NCBI GenBank assembly: GCA_021396245.1
Contig: WNYE01000055.1
Span: forward strand, 223,676 to 287,675
DNA from: Sporothrix humicola
Taxonomy: Eukaryota; Ascomycota; Sordariomycetes; Ophiostomatales; Ophiostomataceae
Direction: 5' to 3'
DNA: 64,000 nucleotides
In this document: positions 1-9,800 of the stretch, piece after piece
Layout of the letters: each line of letters begins with the position of its first letter
Position numbering within the stretch: the stretch's first letter is position 1
Translations under genes and position numbers: made by a program
Notes under the pieces: generated by a model
What the model saw: the letters and a program-made list of their open reading frames with translations, nothing else
What the model was told of the DNA's origin: nothing
The model's database searches: none

Positions 1-671
1 CCAAAGTCAACCGCCGCGTCTACCGCGCCACGCAGGCGCACTCGCCCTTTGACGTCGTCGCCTGGCACGGCCTCTACTATCCGTACAAGTACGACCTGGG
101 CCGGTTTAATGTGATCGGCTCCATCAGCTTCGACCACCCGGACCCCTCGATTTTCACCGTGCTGACAGCCCCCTCCGAACACGTCGGCACCGCCGTCGCC
201 GACTTTGTCATTTTCCCGCCCCGCTGGCTCGTTGGCGAGAACACTTTTAGGCCGCCCTGGTACCACCGCAACACCATGAGCGAGTACATGGGCCTGCTGG
301 CGGGCGACTATGACGCGAAAAAGGCCGGCGCCGGTGGGTTTGTCCCCGGCGGCGGCAGCCTGCACAACACGATGAGCGGGCATGGCCCCGACGGTGCCAG
401 CTACGAAAAGGCGCGCAACGAGCCGCAGCCGCAGAAGCCGGCCAAGGTGGGGATGCACAGCTGTGCGTTCATGTTTGAGACGTGCCTGATGCTGGGCGTG
501 ACGTCGTATGCGCTGGGGGCGACGAAAAAGGTTTCTTCAGAAGGTGGAAACACAACAGAACAGCCGGTGCTGCAGCACGAATACGTGACGCACAGCTGGG
601 GCAAGCTGCCGCGGTTCTGGGAACGGCCAGAATGCGCAGGCGCGGCCGACAGTCATCTGCTGAAAGAGTAG
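1..671 (+). CDS. hmgA: homogentisate 1,2-dioxygenase, C-terminal part (5' end outside window)
   Basis: Cytosolic iron enzyme of phenylalanine/tyrosine breakdown that opens the ring of homogentisate to maleylacetoacetate. The frame is open from base 3 to the TAG ending at 671, giving about 222 residues, roughly the last half of a ~450-residue family member. Visible family blocks are FDVVAWHG (active-site His), SFDHPDPSIFTVLTAPS, VADFVIFPPRW, then YHRNTMSEYMG, which carries the His and Glu iron ligands, and GHGPD with the third iron-ligand His. All ligands are intact, so nothing suggests a pseudogene. The segment NTTEQPVLQHEYVTHSWGKLP near the C-terminus is less conserved. The neighbour at 1021 converges on it. 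Identification is firm; the N-terminal half and any 5' introns cannot be seen. Confidence 0.95.
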   Translation, partial: KVNRRVYRATQAHSPFDVVAWHGLYYPYKYDLGRFNVIGSISFDHPDPSIFTVLTAPSEHVGTAVADFVIFPPRWLVGENTFRPPWYHRNTMSEYMGLLAGDYDAKKAGAGGFVPGGGSLHNTMSGHGPDGASYEKARNEPQPQKPAKVGMHSCAFMFETCLMLGVTSYALGATKKVSSEGGNTTEQPVLQHEYVTHSWGKLPRFWERPECAGAADSHLLKE

Positions 672-1020
672 ATGGAGCGCAGTCAACGAAATACGAATAA
701 GCATGATCTCAGAATGATACATTGTAAGGATAGTTTGAATAAAAGCAATGGAATTTAGCACATAATTTGAATCAAGCTGCATGGCAGTCAGCAAAGATGT
801 CTCGTCAAATGCAGTATCTTATCATTAAACATATATACCTAAGATTCCTGTATCCGTCCTCCATTGTATATGAAATGTATGTACCAAAAACCAAAGCCGT
901 AAACCAAAACCAAAAATGCCAGAAGGGTCATGTATCCTAACAAATGTCCAAAAAAATCATAAAGTCGTTATATCGTAACAAACATATCGCACAATTCAAA
1001 TCACACATCATTCCCCCTCC
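672..1020. other. convergent intergenic spacer
   Basis: This spacer lies between two genes that point at each other. It is AT-rich compared with the flanking coding DNA and should hold both 3' UTRs. No gene or notable structure is seen apart from the AATAAA near its left end. Confidence 0.7.
738..743 (+). terminator. probable polyadenylation signal of the homogentisate dioxygenase gene
   Basis: An exact AATAAA lies 67 bases after the TAG stop, in an AT-rich stretch. The position fits a fungal 3' end signal, although such signals are loose in fungi. Confidence 0.4.
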
Positions 1021-2614
1021 TTACATTGGCTTCTGCGCATAGGTGACGTGCATCGGGAAGTAGGCGTGCACCGACGTGTCCATGATGGCCTTGCGCACGT
1101 CGACCAAGAAGATCTCGATCTGCGTCGATGTCCACCCCAGACCGCCGGCCGTCTTGCCCAGCGGCCGCTGCGACCATCCACGTAGGCCTTCGAGCAAAGC
1201 TTGCCGCAGCAGAAGGCCACACCGCCGCATCTCCTTTTGCTGCGGCCAGTTGCCCAGCGGGCACTTGTGCCGCACCGTCTGGATCCCCGTGAACCCGGCC
1301 TCGGCCAGCTCCTGCGTCATAATGTTTTCCATGCGCTGCGGGCCGCTCGGGTAGTCCATGGCGGCGCTAAAGAGCTCGCCGCCGCCGGCGAGCCGGTCCG
1401 AAGTGCGCAGGCCTGCGGTGATGTACGAGGCAAAGTCGCGGAGCGCATTGTGCTTTTCGCTGTCGGGCGGCAGGGTGCCGTCGTCGCAGCTCATTTGCGG
1501 CACGAGCTCCTGGAACTCGATGAAGCCGCCCGGCTTGAGGTGGTGGAAGGCGCGCCGCATGAGGGCGGCGCGGTCGTCGACGGCCCAGAGGGAGAAGCGC
1601 ATATGAATCAAGTCAAAGCAGTTGGGCGGCAAAGCCCAGTCGACTTCAAAGTCGTCAATGGTAAAGCTGACGTTGGGCGGGACGTAGGCGGGCTGGATGG
1701 GCGAGAGGTCGATGCCGCGGACGACCGAGGTGGGGAATTGTTCGGCGACTGAGATGTTAGCGAGCGAACGCAGTGAGCGAGGAAAAGAGAAAAAAAAGCT
1801 TACCATCCATGGCCCAGATGCCGGTGCCGGTGCCGAGGTCGTAGACCATGCCGCCGGCCCTGAGGTTTGCGTCGACGGGCGCGTAGAACAGGCGGTTCTG
1901 CATGAGGAGCAGGGCCATGTTGTGCTTCATATCGTCGCGGTTCTGCTCGGTCTCGTCGTTGGGCAGGGCGTAGAGTTTGCTGCCGCTACGGCTGCTTGCG
2001 ACGGACCCTCCGCCAGCACTATTCGAGTTTGTGGGCGAAATGGGCGGCGACCGCTGGAAGCCGTGGAACTGCATGCCGGCCTCGTAGACGTGCTCGGCGA
2101 CGGTGCTGGAGACGGAGGCTGTGTAGTACTCTTCACCGGCTGCTGCTGCAGCTGCAGCGGCGGCAGCTTCTGCGGCGGCAGGATCTTCTGGCGTGGTGGA
2201 CGACGACGAAGATCCGGAAGGATGGGTACTCGCCGCGCCGTAGTGGTGGTCGTAGTAGCCGTGGTTGCCGTTGGTGCCCTCGGCAGCATAGTACCCGCCA
2301 GAGCCGGCAGACTCGTCGTAGTCATAGTAGTACTCGCCGGCGGAAGGGTCGTAACCAGCGTACAGCCCGGAAGGGTCTTGGCCGTTAGCCGAGGCGCCGT
2401 CCACGGAGCCGTCACCGCCGCGGAGCTTCTTTCGTGGATTGTTGCTGCTGTTTCCACTCCCGCTACCGCTGCCATTACTGCCGCCGCTGTGCCGTGACGA
2501 AGACGATGATGCATGGCCCCCACCGGACCGGTGCCGATGGCCGCTGCTGCTTCCGCCGCCGTGGTGACGGTGCCGGCTGCTGCTGCTAGCCGAGGGTGGA
2601 GAGAAGAACCCCAT
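1021..2614 (-). CDS. LaeA-like SAM-dependent methyltransferase (two exons)
   Basis: Exons 2614-1804 and 1748-1021 joined across a 55-nt intron (1803-1749; donor GTAAGC, branch CTAAC, acceptor CAG) give 512 residues. The ORF closes exactly only with this splice. Residues 1 to about 165 are low complexity (Ser, His, Gly, Tyr and a poly-Ala run). The methyltransferase fold follows: YALPNDETEQNRDDMKHNM, SAM motif I VYDLGTGTGIWAMD (about 257-270, split by the intron), GIDLSPIQP, then DWALPPNCFDLIHMRF and LKPGGFIEFQEL. This order is that of the LaeA/VapB/VipC group of fungal methyltransferases, nuclear or velvet-linked regulators of secondary metabolism and development. Which paralogue it is cannot be decided here. 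A Ser/Gly-rich insert separates HVYEAGMQFHGFQR from YALPNDE, segments that are contiguous in relatives I remember. No biosynthetic cluster flanks it. Confidence 0.88.
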
Positions 2615-5600
2615 TGATGTGGAGGGGGTAGTTGTTTAAGCTGTAAGATATGTCCGGTATGTTTGGCTGATGTCAAGAGACAGTTGTTGATGTGGTAAAG
2701 TGAGGTCTGGACGTTGATATTGAAAGCTGGGGAGCAAGAGACCGTTTCATTTGAGGGCGAGAGAATAGTCAGGAGTATCTCTTCCGGAGTGTGGTTGTTG
2801 GTTGTTGGTGCTTCCGTACGAATGTTTGGCCAGATCCAGGGACAAAGAAAATCAAATGCCGGGAACTAGTCGAAAAGGGAGTAAGGGGCCGGTCTGTTGG
2901 TAAATAAACGAAACACAGAAGAGCTTTATCTAAAGAGAGGCAACAACCGGAAACGGGATTGGCAAGAAAAGAACGAGGAAGCGAGGAAGAGAAAAGGGAA
3001 AGAAGAAGAAGATGCAAAAGCAGAAGCAGAAACAGAAGCTCGAGGTGGGAAGGGATGGACCCGAGGGTTTGGGAACGGCGGCGGTATATAAAAAAGAAGA
3101 AGGTGCAGGGAGAGAGGGGTGAGGGGTGGTAGAAGAAATGGGAAAGAGGGAAAGAGCGACCTGGAAAGAAAGGGGAAAGTAGAGAAAGAGGACCAGAAAG
3201 GCAAGAACGTAGGAGGACAAGACAAGAGGAGGGGGGGATAGGGAAGGAGGGACCCAAGAGGTCGGGTCCGTACTGTGAAGCAGGAAGGAACGACCCAGCA
3301 GGAGGGGATTGACCGGCGGGACTGCTGCGCTACTGCGCTCTCGCAGGTCTAGGTCTGGCCCAGGATTAGGAAGGATTGTTTCTTTTTCTTTTATTTCACA
3401 TCAAAAATAAACGATAAAATAAAGAGCCGAGTGAAAAAGAGGAAACCAGCCGGAGCTTGTTCGACACTTGTCTGTTTTGGCGTGCTTTCTGACCTTTTTG
3501 ACAGACTTGCTGGCCCGCTGGGCTGGCGGTGTCATGCACGGGAGGAGTCGATTTTATGGGCCCCTTTTGTCTGGAATATGGGTCTAATGCACGCAAAAAG
3601 AGCCAGACAAGACAAATTCGCAGAAATGCAGAATTGCAGACGGCAAACAAGCAGACAGTTTGTCCGACAGACTGGCGTTCTTTGCCTGTCCCATCCGCTT
3701 GGGTCGGAGGTCTGGGCTGGTCCCAGCTGGCAGGTTCGCAGCTAAGATCAAAAGAGGAACTGAAGGTCCGAGGGAAAAGGGAAGGGAGTTTCCAGGGAGG
3801 TCGATCATCCGGGAAGAGGAAGGAGGGGAGAAGGATGAGAAGCATCAGAAGGAGGGGGGGGTCATGTAAGGGTGTTGCGCCCGGTTGTTTTTGGTTGTCT
3901 TTTTCTTGGGTTTGATGATGGGGTGGCCGCGGTATTGAAGATGATTGGTTTTCTTTTTTGAGCGTGTTTATGCTTTTTTTCTGGGAATGCCGAGTTTGGT
4001 TCCATCTCGATGGGACACCCTATTCCTAGGATTATCTTCATCAATTCCCGGAAAATGTCACCGTCAGGCGTCACATCTTTCTTGACCGCCTCGATATTTT
4101 CGATGTTTCGGCGAGGCAACAGACCCCAAAGCGACCCAAAACAACCCAAAAGGTGACTGCTCACTTCAAACTGTCATCTGTTGTCTCTCCTTCTCTCATC
4201 TGTCGCCTGACGGACCCAGCTGAACGGATGAGTCTCGTTGCAGAGGTGCAGAGGTGCAGAGGTGCAGACCGAGTGGAGATGGCTACCGGTGGGAACAAAA
4301 GAAAAACGACCGAAAAAAAAGAGGGAAGCGAAGGAAACGAAATTAAAGGGAACCCGACGACATGATGACAAGAGAGGATCCGAGAAAGAAGAGGAAAAAG
4401 TGACAGACTTGTCCAGGAACAACGATGAGGGGCCCCCATTTTTTGATGTGCTGTCCCGACAGATTGGGTCCAGCACACAAGTCCACAACAGCCTCGTTTT
4501 CTGCTTTCTTGTGTACGTTGTGTATTGGCTGTGTATCCTTCTTGTCAAGCGAGAAAGGAGTGCAGTGAAGTGTTTGAAGAAACGAGTGACGAAATGACGA
4601 GAAAAGAAGCACTTACTGACTAGAGAAAGGAATAAACTCGACCAAATGGCCCAGAAATTATGATCATAAAGTGGAAGAGGGAAGGAATAAAATGACACGA
4701 TGTTGATACGATTTCAAAAAAAGGGTTGGAGTGGGCGAACGATTTGCCGGGGTTTTGGCTCTCCTTTTCTCTACTTTCTCTCCTGCGTTTCTTGCATTTT
4801 ATGTTTGCCGACTTTTTTTCACTTTTTCACTTTCCTGCGGCCCATTGCCAGACCCAGCTCCTTGTTTCTGGGAAAATCCCCGAGGCATCGGCCACCCGGG
4901 AAGAGTCGTCCGCCAGAACCAGAGGCCACGACACGGGACAGAAGCTGGGGAGAGGAGACAAGGAAAAGCAAAGGAAAGGAGGCGGGCCAAAAGAGGAAAA
5001 AGAGTGGCAGAAGGAGGGGCGGGCGACAGAGACAGAGGGGAAGGACAGCTCGGCCAGCTCAACTCAAGAGGAAGATCCACAGCGGGACACGTCGTATGAA
5101 TGCTGCTTTTTACGTTGCTTTTTTACGGAGCATGTCTCGCTCGAGGGGCGAAATAGGGAAGATTTTTACCGAAGGCACAAAAAGGAGCGAGTCAAAAAAA
5201 GGCATCTGGCCGGGATCCATTTTGGAAGGGAAGGCAACAAGAAACAAAAAGGAATTAAAGAAGCGGTGACAGAGTGACAACAAAAGAAACGCGACAAAAG
5301 AAAGAAACCCTGGAAACAAAAGAAGGAAACAGCAAATCTCCGGGGCCCAGATTGACAGAGAGCGGCCCAAGCAGCTGGGTCTAAGAGAAAAGAAGAACAA
5401 GTCAATCGTTGGACAAGGTACGATGTCGGTTGGGAAAGTCTTTGAAAACGGCCGAAATAATAGAAAGATGAGTGAAAGAACCGGGTAATCAATTTGAGAA
5501 ATTAAGATTCAACAAAGACAAACATCCATGAAAGACATCAGTCGAGAAATGAGGGACGTCGAAAAGACCCTGAACAAAAAAGTACTCCCGTCATCGAGTC

Positions 5601-8228
5601 AAAAAGGGCCCCAAATCCCGAGGGAGTGGGTGGGACCCGAGACTCTGGGACTCTACAAGAAACAACAGACCCGACAAACGACAAAACAGGCGGACACAGC
5701 AGAATCATGCGTCCCATACGCAATCCAAGACTGCATTCTGCGAGGTGAATGGGGGAGAGAAAATGGAAAATCAAATGGGAAAATGGGAAACGAGGCGACC
5801 ACAGAGGAAGAGTCCCGACAAAAATCAAAAGACACAGCAAGAGCCAACAGGATGAAAAGCCAGTCCCCTCCTCAGATGCAGGCCCAGCCGTTCCGCCGTC
5901 CGCGGTCGGGACGACAGGACAGGGTGCCCTTTGACTTGGGACAGCTTGGAGCTTGGGGGCCAAAACGACCTACTAAATGCCCGGAAGCGAGGATGAAGAA
6001 TATGAAGCATGTGTGCTGGCAGCTGGCTTCCCCTCTTTCGTCCTTCGTCTTTCTTTCCTGTTTGCGGTTGCAACTGTCTGCAGGATGGCAGTCACCGGTT
6101 CCCATTGGACTAGAAGAGACGTCGCAATGTGTCGCCAAGTGTGTGTGAACATCTACCCAAAACTGCAGCATGCAGCTCAGCTGCACTGTCGTCTGTGGAC
6201 CGCAGAAAAGGACCAGGACAAGAAAATGGACGAGCCAATTTCGACAATTTGGACAGCCCGGGCCGATGTTTTGAAAAGTCGGCTCTTTCTTTTTCTTGTT
6301 CTCTGTGCACCATTTTGTCTTCAAAAATTTCTCATTTTCTCATGCAATACGACGTACCTGTTTTCAGTACTCCGTAGAGTTAAAATTTTTTGTCTAAACA
6401 AGGATCAGCAGAGGAGAGGCACAGAAAAAGAATGAATGAATGAAAAGAAAGACGGACCCGAAGCTGCATTCGGAGGAGAGAGAGAAAGAAGAGGAGAGAA
6501 GAGATCAGAGAGTGGTGAGAGACTAAACCCATGTTCGCATATCATGGACGCATGCTGCAGCGCTAATGCTGGGGTTGGGAATAGGATGCGACTCTTTGAA
6601 AGCTAGAAAGTCAGAAAAAGAAAGCAATCGCCGAAACGAAGCCAAAATAAAGCCAAAAAGCCAAAAAGCCAAAAGCTGATCCCGCCCCAAGCGACGACAT
6701 TCTACAGTGGTATTCTGAAGACTGACCCAAAGGTGTGGTCTGTCTTCTTACTTGTCCTTGTCCTCGTTCCTCCGTCTTCAGTCCTCCATGCATCCTGCAC
6801 ACGTTGTCTCTCGTTTCCGGTCCTATTGTCTGTCCACCCGTTGTCCTCCCGCTTTTACCTTTTGCAGTCTACTATGCCGTTCCCTTCTACTGGTAACGTT
6901 TCCACTTTTTCGATTTTTGCGTGCATCAAAAAGTGCGTGTGTCTGCATGTGAGACATGCTGTCCCAGGAAAGAGGGCGAGGAGGGGTAAGAGAAAAGGAC
7001 GAAAAGACGGCCGAGAGAGCAAAAATAGATTGAGGAGGAGGAGAGAAAGAAGAGAGAAAAAAATAAGGAAAGGAAAAAAGAAAAGAACCCGCGGAAAGCT
7101 GTCTCGGATACGAGTTTCTGAATAGGGAAACGAGCTGCAGGAGAGAGAGGCACGTCACAAGAAGAAGGAAAGAAAGAAGCAAATAACCATACACATAGGA
7201 CAAAAGATGACGACGGGAATATTCTCCGCCAAGTTAGCAACGGCCGAAAATGCAATACGCAAAAAGTGCCGCTGTCACACAGGATACACCTTGTCGAGCT
7301 GATATTCTTCAATGTGCATACACAAGTATATTGTACTCCGATGATTCTCGGTGTCTTCGGCGTGTAAACAACCTGTTCTGGGTGTACGATAGCTCCGAAG
7401 GCAATGTGGTCATCCACGGTGACAGCCTGCAGTCTAAAATCTTGTGCACGCGGACAGACAAGACAACATAACATCGATGTGTCTTTCTGCATGCACAAAA
7501 CTGCGATATGTGGCGTGTGATGCGAAGCGGAGAGTCGGCATGGCTGCATCTCAGCCCCAGCTACATTTGGATGTGGTGACGAGAGTCGCGACAAAGCAAG
7601 TACTACGTATCCTGATCCAGACGCATCCATCACAGCCACAGACCGTCGACAGATGAGGAAAACGGACGACACATGGCTGTCTGACGAGCAGGTTTTCTGT
7701 CGTACAACGAGAAGAAGAGGGTGCGGAACTCCCGAGAGTCTGGTCGTGGGAAAGACAATGACAAAAATGGCAACGCAGACGACAAGAGTGCGTCGATGCC
7801 GGCGAGCCGCTGTGCGAATGGGGCCATTTGCGCATTTTTCGCTTCTTCCTTGCGAAACCAGGGACAGGGTGCCAAGGCGCCGCGGTCACAGTCACAACGG
7901 CAGACCGAGAGCTGAGGTCGAGAGTGTAGCTAAGCTGAACATTTGCCTGGAGTCCTGTCGTCGTGTGGCTCTCTCGGTATCTCGTTTCATACAATGCACC
8001 CTGCGTCGGTTGTCAACGCGACAGAATCGAACGACGTCTATGCAAGTTTTGCATTTTGTGTTCTGTGATTTCTTGTGCTGCCTTGATAACCTCGGTGTCA
8101 TCTGTGGTATATTGCACTATCCCGAGAAAGAAAAGCTCATCACAACTGTCCGTCAAAGTAAACGAGTAAATGTCGATCATATTGCCTCTGATATGGTTCC
8201 CTCCGAATATTCCCCCTCCCCCTCCAGA
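2615..8228. other. gene-poor stretch upstream of the LaeA-like gene
   Basis: No convincing protein gene is seen in 5.6 kb. The first ~800 bases are strongly purine-rich on the + strand, that is pyrimidine-rich in the direction of the LaeA-like gene, the usual look of a long fungal promoter/leader. The remainder alternates between purine-rich and pyrimidine-rich blocks. Short ORFs (for example 5528-6148 +, 6926-7672 -) have biased, repetitive composition and no family motifs. Confidence 0.6.
4241..4267 (+). repeat. 8-bp tandem repeat
   Basis: The unit CAGAGGTG occurs three times in a row and is followed by a partial fourth copy. It is a small minisatellite in noncoding DNA. Confidence 0.9.
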
Positions 8229-9800
8229 CTAATGCAGCCGTCCCGCAAACCGCAGCTTCAGCCGCGCGTCCGTCAAGCGGAAGCAGTCCGGGAACCACTC
8301 GCGCAGAGCCTCTTCGTCTTTCCTCTGCTTTGCTTCATCGCCCAGCTCCCTGGCTAGCAGCATCCTGGCCAGTGCCTGTCCGCACGGCCACGAGTAGGCC
8401 ATGCCGTGGCCTTGGAAGGCACAGCACAGCCAGAGCCCGCTGTTGTCTTTGTCCTGCGATGAAGGCATCTCGCCCACCAGGGGATACCCGTCTGGCGTGT
8501 AGGCCATAATACCCGTCCACCCGGACCGCACGCGGCCGTCTGGGTGGTCGTCGCCCCAGCTCCCTCCTCCAGACTCGGCAGCGTCTCCTCTGCCAAAGTA
8601 CCGCACCGGCGTGTCCCGCAGGTAGGCAGAGACCGTCGAATTCACCGTCGTGTCGTCTGTCGTGCCGTACTCGCATAGCCCGCCCGTGCCCTCGCTTCCC
8701 GCCTTCGTCGTGTCCGCAAACTTGAGCCCGCCGCCCATGACAATGTCGCCGGCACAGGTCGAGCCGGGCGGCCGCGAGATCATGTACTCGTAGCCGCCGT
8801 CATAAATAAAGCTGTAGGTGGTCTGGAGGCCAGTGTCGGAAGGAGGCATGCTGCTGCCCGCCCGGAGCATGGAGATCTGTCCGCGCAGCGGCACCACCAC
8901 ACCTTGTAGAGTCGGCAAAAGGTGCGCTGTGTAGCCATTCGTGGCCAGCACGACGTGTCGGGCAGAGACTGCGCCACGGGAGGTCGTCACAGTCCAGCCA
9001 TTGCCGTCTTTCTCCACCGACGTCACCGGCGTGTTCGTCTGCAGGTTGATCCCCTTCGAGAGGCACCGTTTGAGAACTCCCACGGTAAAGTTGTACGCCG
9101 ACACGCTGCCGGCCGGGTACCGCACCACGCCACAAATCGGCGTCACTTGGCTGGTGGCGGCATCAACATCGTCGCTGCACGGGAACTGTGCCATCGCCTC
9201 TTCGCGCGTGTACAGCGTGTACTCCGCCGCCGGGTCGCCCTCGGGGAAAGTGGCCTTCATCGCCGCTATCGCTTTTCGGGCCTCCGCCCACTGCGCCGGA
9301 TCGTACACCACATCCAGCGTGTCGCATGGATTGCTGTCGCAGTCGATCTTCTCCTCGCTGCGATCGTTGCTGTCCTCGCTTCGCTCGCCGTCGCCATCGA
9401 CGCTTCGAGGCAGAGTCCCCGCCAGTCGGTGTACCCCCCGTATCGCAGCCAGCTCCAGCCGAGCAATCTTGACCGCCTCGTCCGTCCCCAGCGCCGCCTG
9501 GTGATCCAAGAACGACCGGTACGACGCCGCTTTGGTATGCCCGCCGTTGCGGCCCGTCGCGCCGGATGATGCTTGGCGGGCCTCGAGCATCAGCACGGAA
9601 AGCGACGGCTCTGCTTGCAGTAGGTGGTAGGCAATCGACGCCCCTGTGATGCCACTGCCAATGATAACAACATCGACAGCTGGCGGCAGCTCGTCGGTCG
9701 AGCGCAGGTCCGCCACATCGGCGTGGGGCGGGTCCTGCCAAAAGGGCGTTGTTGGGTTTGCGCGTGGCAGCGTTACGGGAATGCGGGCGCGTTCGTCCAT
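8229..9800 (-). CDS. FAD-dependent oxidoreductase, DAO family
   Basis: Single-exon gene of 523 residues starting at the ATG at 9800. Residues 44-62 (VVIIGSGITGASIAYHLLQ) form the N-terminal FAD-binding Rossmann motif; an acidic residue follows in MLEARQASSGATGRNGGH (71-88), a block typical of the DAO/gamma-glutamylputrescine oxidase-like family. Further blocks are VVLATNGYTAHLLP and, near the C-terminus, RSGWTGIMAYTPDGYPLVGE, which closes the FAD site. Such enzymes oxidise amines or amino acids with O2; the substrate cannot be predicted. No signal peptide is visible. An acidic Asp/Glu/Ser stretch around residues 135-160 (GERSEDSNDRSEEK) looks like a lineage-specific insert. The nearest neighbours are long noncoding stretches on both sides. 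Confidence 0.9.
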   Translation of the reverse strand: MDERARIPVTLPRANPTTPFWQDPPHADVADLRSTDELPPAVDVVIIGSGITGASIAYHLLQAEPSLSVLMLEARQASSGATGRNGGHTKAASYRSFLDHQAALGTDEAVKIARLELAAIRGVHRLAGTLPRSVDGDGERSEDSNDRSEEKIDCDSNPCDTLDVVYDPAQWAEARKAIAAMKATFPEGDPAAEYTLYTREEAMAQFPCSDDVDAATSQVTPICGVVRYPAGSVSAYNFTVGVLKRCLSKGINLQTNTPVTSVEKDGNGWTVTTSRGAVSARHVVLATNGYTAHLLPTLQGVVVPLRGQISMLRAGSSMPPSDTGLQTTYSFIYDGGYEYMISRPPGSTCAGDIVMGGGLKFADTTKAGSEGTGGLCEYGTTDDTTVNSTVSAYLRDTPVRYFGRGDAAESGGGSWGDDHPDGRVRSGWTGIMAYTPDGYPLVGEMPSSQDKDNSGLWLCCAFQGHGMAYSWPCGQALARMLLARELGDEAKQRKDEEALREWFPDCFRLTDARLKLRFAGRLH

